A program made the translations under genes and the position numbers. Below, piece after piece: positions 13,494 through 17,437 of a DNA stretch of 17,437 nt (position 1 is its first letter; each line of letters starts with the position of its first letter). The stretch is taken from NCBI GenBank assembly GCA_025456385.1, contig JALOKS010000013.1:1-17437 (forward strand), written 5' to 3'. Under the pieces are notes generated by a model. That model was not told where the DNA came from and ran no database searches. It was given only the letters and a program-made list of their open reading frames with translations. Source of the DNA: Thermoanaerobaculales bacterium (GTDB lineage Bacteria; Acidobacteriota; Thermoanaerobaculia; Thermoanaerobaculales; Sulfomarinibacteraceae).

Positions 13494-14015
13494 TCAGTCC
13501 TCGTCCCCGACCTCGGTGCAGTCGAGGAGGGTGCCGTCCTCCAGGTCCTCGAGCACGCCGTCGGTGAGCACCCCGACCGCCGACGCGAGCGCCCACAGGA
13601 ACTCGACCGCTTCTTCGGTCGCAGGCTCCTCGGTGCTGAAGCGGTAGCGGACCGTGGCGCGCTCGATCCGCGCCACGAGCGCCGGGGCGTGGCCCTCCTC
13701 GCGGAGCTCCCCCAGGGCGTCGCCGTCGATCGGGCAGGGGGCCGTGACCTCGACGGCGACCTCGCTCAATGAGTCGGCGAGCTCGGCGAGAGCCGCGGCC
13801 GAGCCCGCGGCGACCGCCGACTGGACGGCGGCGCCGACGCCGTCGGCGGGATCCCAGCCGAGGGCGCGGCAGCCGCCGAGACCCGAGGCGCGTCGCGGCG
13901 CCCCCTCCGCAGCCACCACCACCGAGCGCCAACCGGAGAGCGCGAGCAGCTTTGCGACCTGCTCGAGCGTCGGCTCCTCCCTGCCCGCGGCGTAGACCTG
14001 GAGCTCGAGGCTCAT
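13494..14015 (-). CDS. Hypothetical protein, 173 residues
   Basis: Not recognised. The protein is soluble, acidic and alpha/beta in character: SLELQVYAAG then a helix with EQVAKLLALSGWRSVVV (18-34), an Ala-rich middle (60-83), a strand region VAVEVTAPCPIDGDAL (86-101) and RATVRYRFST (118-127), and a very acidic tail (LEDLEDGTLLDCTEVGDED). No metal, nucleotide or membrane motif. The ATG at 14013-14015 overlaps the thioesterase stop as ATGA, so it is translated together with that enzyme. Codon use resembles its neighbours, and the repetitive Ala composition fits GC-rich coding DNA. Confidence 0.65.
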   Translation of the reverse strand: MSLELQVYAAGREEPTLEQVAKLLALSGWRSVVVAAEGAPRRASGLGGCRALGWDPADGVGAAVQSAVAAGSAAALAELADSLSEVAVEVTAPCPIDGDALGELREEGHAPALVARIERATVRYRFSTEEPATEEAVEFLWALASAVGVLTDGVLEDLEDGTLLDCTEVGDED

Positions 14016-14503
14016 GGCCCCGCCGGCGCCGGGGAGGTGCCCAGCATGGCCTCGGGCATCTGCAAGGCGATCACCTCGCCGCTCGCGCAGGTCTCGCCGG
14101 CGGCCGCGAGGGTGATGCTGACCGTGACCTTGCGGCCCTTGACCTCGGCGATCCGGCCGCGCAGCTCGAGCGGCACACCGAGGGGCGTCGGCCGCAGGTA
14201 GCGGACGCTGAGCTGGCCGGTCACGAAGCGGAAGGGGGGCTCGGTGCCCATCTCGCGGCCGGCCTCGCGGTAGGCCGCCGCCGCCGCCGTGCCGGTGCCG
14301 TGGCAGTCGATCAAGGACGCGATCAGACCGCCGTAGACGAAGCCCGGGATCGCCATGTGCTCGGGGCGCGGGCTGAAGCGCGCGACCGTCTCGTCGCCGT
14401 CCCAGTAGCTCTTGAGCTGCAGCCCCTTGTCGTTGAGCCGGCCGCAGCCGTAGCAGTAGCTGAGCTGGTCGGGGTAGAAGTCCTGGAATGCCGTGTCCGT
14501 CAT
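14012..14503 (-). CDS. PaaI-type hotdog thioesterase
   Basis: A 163-residue hotdog-fold protein. GFVYGGLIASLIDCHGTGTA (54-73) is the central helix and its preceding loop, with D66 positioned where related enzymes carry the catalytic acid; TGQLSVRYLRPTPLG (95-109) is the core strand. An N-terminal CYGCG (17-21) resembles the C..CG start seen in many PaaI-family proteins. It likely hydrolyses an acyl-CoA; the acyl group is not deducible. GGCGGAG precedes the ATG at 14501-14503. It overlaps the downstream unknown gene and lies 47 bases after the membrane-protein gene. Confidence 0.85.
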   Translation of the reverse strand: MTDTAFQDFYPDQLSYCYGCGRLNDKGLQLKSYWDGDETVARFSPRPEHMAIPGFVYGGLIASLIDCHGTGTAAAAAYREAGREMGTEPPFRFVTGQLSVRYLRPTPLGVPLELRGRIAEVKGRKVTVSITLAAAGETCASGEVIALQMPEAMLGTSPAPAGP

Positions 14504-14550
14504 CGCTCCGCCTTTCTGCCGTTGATGGTCTCATGCCCGGGCTCTTCGGG

Positions 14551-14907
14551 TCATCCTCCAGCGCTGAGCCAGCGGGCCAGGGTGAGGGCGATCCCGGCCG
14601 CGTACAGCCAGCCGAAGATCCGCTTGTTGTGGCGGGCGAGCCACTCGGGCAGGTAGATGTCGAAGTTGTCGCGCCGGTCGTCGGTGAAGCGCGCGGCGAG
14701 CGGCGTCAAGGGACAGGTCCACCGGTTCAGGGCGAGCACCAGCACCTCGACCGCGACGATCGCGATGAAGGCCGCGGCTCGGCGCAGCTCGCCCTGCCAG
14801 GCGAGCACCGGGATCGCCGCCACGCAGGCGGCGAAGAAGGCCCAGACGACGGTGTGGACCAGTTTGATGGCGCGCAGCTCGGTGTGCGGCGACGTGATCC
14901 GTACCAT
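14551..14907 (-). CDS. Small membrane protein of unknown function
   Basis: A 118-residue protein with three probable membrane helices (about 13-33, 38-57 and 94-113). Between the second and third, NRWTCPLTPLAARF (60-73) and FDIYLPEWLARHNKRIFG (81-98) form a polar segment with conserved-looking Cys, Pro and Trp residues, reminiscent of DUF2784-like proteins, though I cannot assign the family. The ATG at 14905-14907 lacks a good ribosome site of its own; it overlaps the stop codon of a possible eight-residue leader (TGATG). Downstream on the same strand is the thioesterase gene, 47 bases away. Confidence 0.65.
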   Translation of the reverse strand: MVRITSPHTELRAIKLVHTVVWAFFAACVAAIPVLAWQGELRRAAAFIAIVAVEVLVLALNRWTCPLTPLAARFTDDRRDNFDIYLPEWLARHNKRIFGWLYAAGIALTLARWLSAGG

Positions 14908-14933
14908 CACCGGCCCGCGGAGGGGTTCACCAT
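14907..14933 (-). promoter_or_regulatory. Possible eight-residue leader peptide MVNPSAGR coupled to the membrane protein
   Basis: A perfect AGGAGG (14944 to 14939) lies five bases before an ATG that opens an eight-codon frame ending in TGA. That TGA overlaps the ATG of the membrane-protein gene (TGATG). The only strong ribosome site of this gene therefore serves the mini-frame, and the main gene would be reached by re-initiation. An alternative explanation is a one-base sequencing error fusing the two frames. Confidence 0.4.
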
Positions 14934-15031
14934 GTCGTCCTCCTGTGCCCCGCCCATCGTACGCGAGCTCCTGCCCGGAGGCCGCACCACCTCGGCGGAC
15001 CTGGGTTCGCCGTTGCCGCCGCCACGCCCCG

Positions 15032-16174
15032 TCATTCGAGGCAGAGGCGGACGAGTCGTGACAGCAGATCGGCGCCCAGGGGCACGAGCTCGTCCGGAAA
15101 ATCGTAGGCAGGGTCGTGAAGCGCGGCCGCCCGCTCACCGGCGCCGAGGCCGACGAGGGCGCCGGGTGCGATCGCGGTGAACTGTCCGAAGTCCTCGGAC
15201 CAGGGGAAGGGCCGCCGCGGGACGCTGGTCCTGCCGGCGCCGGCGGCGCGGCGCACCAGGCCCACCGCCCGCGAGGCGTTGACCGTCGCCGCGAACTCGT
15301 CCCGCCGCTCGATCTCGTAACCGAGGCCGTGGCGGCGGGCGAGCCGGCGGGCAGAGGTCGCGACGAAGGCCGCCATCCGCTGCAGGGTCTCGTCGCGGTC
15401 GCTGCGCAGGGTGGCGAGGACTCGCGCTTCGCCCGGCGCGGTGCCGAAGGCCTCGTCGGCGCCGAGGCGGGCGCCGACGACGGTGGCGAAGGAGAGCGCG
15501 GGATCGAGCCCGAGGCGGTCGGGCAGGCGGTGGAGCAGGTCGATCAGTCGCGCCATCACCCTCGCCGGGCTGCGGCCGGTCTCGGGCTGCGCCGCGTGCG
15601 CGGTCACGCCGTGGAGGCTGATCACCATCCCGGTCGAGGCGCAGCACATGCTGCCGGACCGGAGGACGATCCGGCCCAGCGGGTAGCCGGGCAGGTTGTG
15701 GAGCGCGAACACGAGGTCGGGGGCGATGTCAGGGAAGCGTGGGTCGGCGAGGACGGCGGCGGCGCCGCGCCCGGTCTCCTCGGCGGGCTGGAAGAGGAGC
15801 ACTGCACGGCCGCGCCGCGGCCGGGTGCGCGCGAGCCCTCCGCCGACCGCGGCCAGGATCGCCATGTGGCCGTCGTGGCCGCAGGCGTGCATGCAGCCGT
15901 CGGCCGCCGAGCGATGCCCGGCGGCTCCCGCCTCGCGGATGGGAAGCGCGTCGAGCTCGCAGCGCAGCATCACGGTCGGCCCGGGCTCGGGGCCCGTGAA
16001 GACGACGGCGAGGCCGTGGCCCCCGAGACCGCGTAGGACGAGGTCCGGGCGCAGGGGGGCGACAAAGCGGGCGATCCGCTCCGCGGTCCGCCGCTCGCGG
16101 CCCGAGAGCTCCGGCTGCCGGTGCAGCCGCCGCCGCAGCGCCACCGCCCGCTGGATGACCTCCTCGTTGATCAT
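15032..16174 (-). CDS. M20-family amidohydrolase/carboxypeptidase
   Basis: A 380-residue metallopeptidase of the M20D type (IAA-amino-acid hydrolase, hippurate hydrolase or N-acyl-amino-acid deacylase group). Metal and catalytic motifs are all present: LRCELDALPI, the CMHACGHDGH block, LLFQPAEETGRGAA and FALHNLPGYPLG, followed by the dimerisation domain beginning at VTAHAAQPETG. PWSEDFGQF and ALHDPAYDFPDE match the C-terminal part of the catalytic domain. It should hydrolyse an amide bond of an N-acylated amino acid in the cytoplasm; no signal peptide is seen. The ATG at 16172-16174 is chosen because MINEEVIQRAVALRRRLH is the usual family start and AGGATGGG lies upstream; the open frame extends further but has no homology. 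Confidence 0.9.
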   Translation of the reverse strand: MINEEVIQRAVALRRRLHRQPELSGRERRTAERIARFVAPLRPDLVLRGLGGHGLAVVFTGPEPGPTVMLRCELDALPIREAGAAGHRSAADGCMHACGHDGHMAILAAVGGGLARTRPRRGRAVLLFQPAEETGRGAAAVLADPRFPDIAPDLVFALHNLPGYPLGRIVLRSGSMCCASTGMVISLHGVTAHAAQPETGRSPARVMARLIDLLHRLPDRLGLDPALSFATVVGARLGADEAFGTAPGEARVLATLRSDRDETLQRMAAFVATSARRLARRHGLGYEIERRDEFAATVNASRAVGLVRRAAGAGRTSVPRRPFPWSEDFGQFTAIAPGALVGLGAGERAAALHDPAYDFPDELVPLGADLLSRLVRLCLE

Positions 16175-16243
16175 GCCGGCCCATCCTAACCCGGCGGCGA
16201 CCCCTGGGCGATCTGAGACCTCTGTACGGCGTTGTGATGCCGA

Positions 16244-16264
16244 AAATTCGAAATTCGAAATTCG
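16244..16264. repeat. Three tandem 7-bp AAATTCG units in a divergent spacer
   Basis: AAATTCG occurs three times in a row, followed by a partial AAATCGG. TTCGAA palindromes occur within it. ATTCGAAATTCGA here also occurs at 9034-9046. It lies in the 166-base gap between the M20 gene (minus) and the dehydrogenase gene (plus), which must hold both promoters; no convincing -35/-10 pair is visible. Confidence 0.7.
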
Positions 16265-16340
16265 AAATCGGGATGTCGGCTCCCACGCGCCGCACCAACC
16301 GCAGCTCCGTCTGGTGTACGCTTCCTGCCCGGAGGTGCGC

Positions 16341-17437
16341 ATGAAGCTGATCGTGCTCGGGGCCGGCAGGGTGGGGCAGGCGATCGCCCGCGACCTGGCC
16401 GCGGCGGGGCGATTCGAGCTCACGGTGGCCGACGTCTCGGAAGCGGCTCTGGCGCGGCTCGCGGGCCTGCCGGGGCTGACGACCGAGCGCGCCGATCTCG
16501 GTCGGGCCGGCGAGCTCGCGCGGGTCGTCAGGGGGCATGATCTCGCGGTCGGCGCGGTGCCCGGGCCGATGGGCTTCGCCACTCTCGGAAGGGTCATCGA
16601 GGCGGGCGTCGATGTCGTCGACATCTCCTTCTTCGAGGAGGATCCGTGGCCGCTCGACGCGGTCGCCCGGGAGCGCGGCGTCACCGCGGTGGTGGACTGC
16701 GGCGTGGCGCCCGGCTGCTCCAACCTCATCCTCGGCCGTGCGCTCGCCTCCTGGGACCGGGTCGACGCCTTCCGCTGCTATGTCGGCGGCCTGCCGGTGG
16801 CGCGCCACTGGCCCTTCCAGTACCAGGCCGGGTTCTCGCCGATCGACGTCATCGCCGAGTACACGCGGCCGGCTCGGCTGGTCGTCGGCGGCGAGGTGGT
16901 GGTGCGGCCGGCGCTGACGGAGGTCGAGGCGCTCGACGTCGCCGGCGTCGGCACCCTCGAGGCCTTTCTCACCGACGGGCTGCGCACGCTGCTCGAGACC
17001 GCCAAGGTCCCGGAGATGGTGGAGAAGACCCTGCGCTACCCGGGCCACTGCGAGCAGATGGCGATGCTGCGCGACACCGGCTTCTTCGGCGAGGAGCCGA
17101 TTGCGGTCGGGAAGATTTCGGTGCGGCCCGTCGACCTCACCGCCGAGCTCCTGATTCCGGCCTGGCAGATGGCGGAGGGCGACGAGGACCTGACCGTGAT
17201 GCGCGTCGAGGTCGAGGGCGTGGTCGAGGGCGAGCCCATCCTGCGGCGGTGGAGCCTTCACGACAGCTTCGACCGCGCCACCGCCACCACCTCCATGGCG
17301 CGGACCACCGGCTACACCTGCACCGCCATGGTCCACGCGCTCGCCGACGGCCTCTTCCGCCGGCCGGGGCTCGCGCCGCCCGAGCTGGTGGGACGCGACG
17401 CGGCCTGCTACGAGTCCATCTTCGAGCACCTCGCGGC
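16341..17437 (+). CDS. Saccharopine dehydrogenase-family protein, lysine 6-dehydrogenase-like (3' end cut off)
   Basis: The first 365 residues of an oxidoreductase that runs off the window. MKLIVLGAGRVGQAIARDLA is the N-terminal NAD(P)-binding Rossmann start, with D30 (VADVS) after strand 2. DCGVAPGCSNLILGR (about 128-142), YVGGLPV and the later ARTTGYTCTAMVHAL are characteristic of the saccharopine/lysine dehydrogenase group, and the order of blocks recalls Geobacillus-type lysine 6-dehydrogenase. It likely oxidises lysine or a related amino acid with NAD(P), but carboxynorspermidine-type enzymes are also possible. GGAGGTG (16331-16337) supports the ATG at 16341. It is transcribed away from the M20 amidohydrolase gene. 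Confidence 0.85.
   Translation, partial: MKLIVLGAGRVGQAIARDLAAAGRFELTVADVSEAALARLAGLPGLTTERADLGRAGELARVVRGHDLAVGAVPGPMGFATLGRVIEAGVDVVDISFFEEDPWPLDAVARERGVTAVVDCGVAPGCSNLILGRALASWDRVDAFRCYVGGLPVARHWPFQYQAGFSPIDVIAEYTRPARLVVGGEVVVRPALTEVEALDVAGVGTLEAFLTDGLRTLLETAKVPEMVEKTLRYPGHCEQMAMLRDTGFFGEEPIAVGKISVRPVDLTAELLIPAWQMAEGDEDLTVMRVEVEGVVEGEPILRRWSLHDSFDRATATTSMARTTGYTCTAMVHALADGLFRRPGLAPPELVGRDAACYESIFEHLA

Noticed and set aside
11513..13567. A 684-codon open frame on the plus strand
   Set aside because: It is antisense to the zinc-ribbon, SDR and VOC genes, which have clear motifs; its own sequence has none.
16175..16729. N-terminal extension of the M20 amidohydrolase to 16729
   Set aside because: The extension runs antisense to the dehydrogenase start and through the AAATTCG repeat; family proteins begin at the ATG near 16174.
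15729..17429. A 566-codon open frame on the minus strand opposite the dehydrogenase gene
   Set aside because: It overlaps both the M20 gene in another frame and the antisense of the dehydrogenase; no recognisable domain.

Overview
The window is very GC-rich DNA (by eye about 70% G+C, with third codon positions almost all G or C). It carries tightly packed, mostly low-complexity-free bacterial genes and no tRNA, rRNA, phage, transposase or CRISPR signal. Gene content points to a bacterium with an anaerobic or microaerobic energy metabolism: an HdrD/TmcB-type iron-sulfur oxidoreductase with a cytochrome b-type membrane partner, a cysteine-rich Rrf2 regulator and a rubrerythrin-like protein. An Acidobacteriota (Thermoanaerobaculia-like), Myxococcota or Desulfobacterota relative is plausible. 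The taxon is an inference only; nothing here is a phylogenetic marker.

Left part (1-2480): a rubrerythrin-like ferritin-fold protein and a UDP-sugar epimerase-like protein on the minus strand, a 3-methyladenine DNA glycosylase on the plus strand, and a stand-alone receiver protein on the minus strand. The glycosylase gene has no free DNA on either side. Its start codon overlaps the epimerase start codon (CATG) and its stop codon shares the palindrome CTCAGCTGAG with the receiver gene's stop.

Centre (2480-8057), the most unusual part: a 153-bp AT-richer divergent promoter region, then a six-gene plus-strand operon. It encodes an Rrf2-type Cys-rich regulator, an atypical macro-domain protein, a five-helix cytochrome b-like membrane protein, an HdrD/TmcB-like [4Fe-4S]/CCG oxidoreductase fused to a C-terminal response-regulator receiver domain, a histidine kinase with two PAS domains of identical cysteine spacing, and a second stand-alone receiver. 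Four of the five internal junctions overlap or nearly touch or have a clear Shine-Dalgarno sequence; the exception with spacer DNA (6132-6174) holds two inverted repeats. I read this as a two-component phosphorelay whose output is an electron-transfer complex rather than DNA binding. That is an inference, but the REC-oxidoreductase fusion is read directly from one uninterrupted frame.

Right part (8199-16174): a long minus-strand series of ordinary accessory and housekeeping genes. In genomic order these are a SAM methyltransferase, a small membrane protein, a GFA-family zinc protein, a CoA-binding Rossmann protein, a methyltransferase fused to an ogr/Delta-type zinc finger, a 46-residue putative membrane peptide, a double zinc-ribbon protein, an SDR oxidoreductase, a VOC/glyoxalase-fold protein, an unknown 173-residue protein, a PaaI-type thioesterase, a membrane protein preceded by a possible eight-residue leader peptide, and an M20 amidohydrolase. 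The window ends inside a plus-strand saccharopine/lysine dehydrogenase-family gene (16341 onward). Short AT-rich tandem repeats (8-bp AACGTTCN units at 9104-9135, 7-bp AAATTCG units at 16244-16264) stand out from the GC-rich background.
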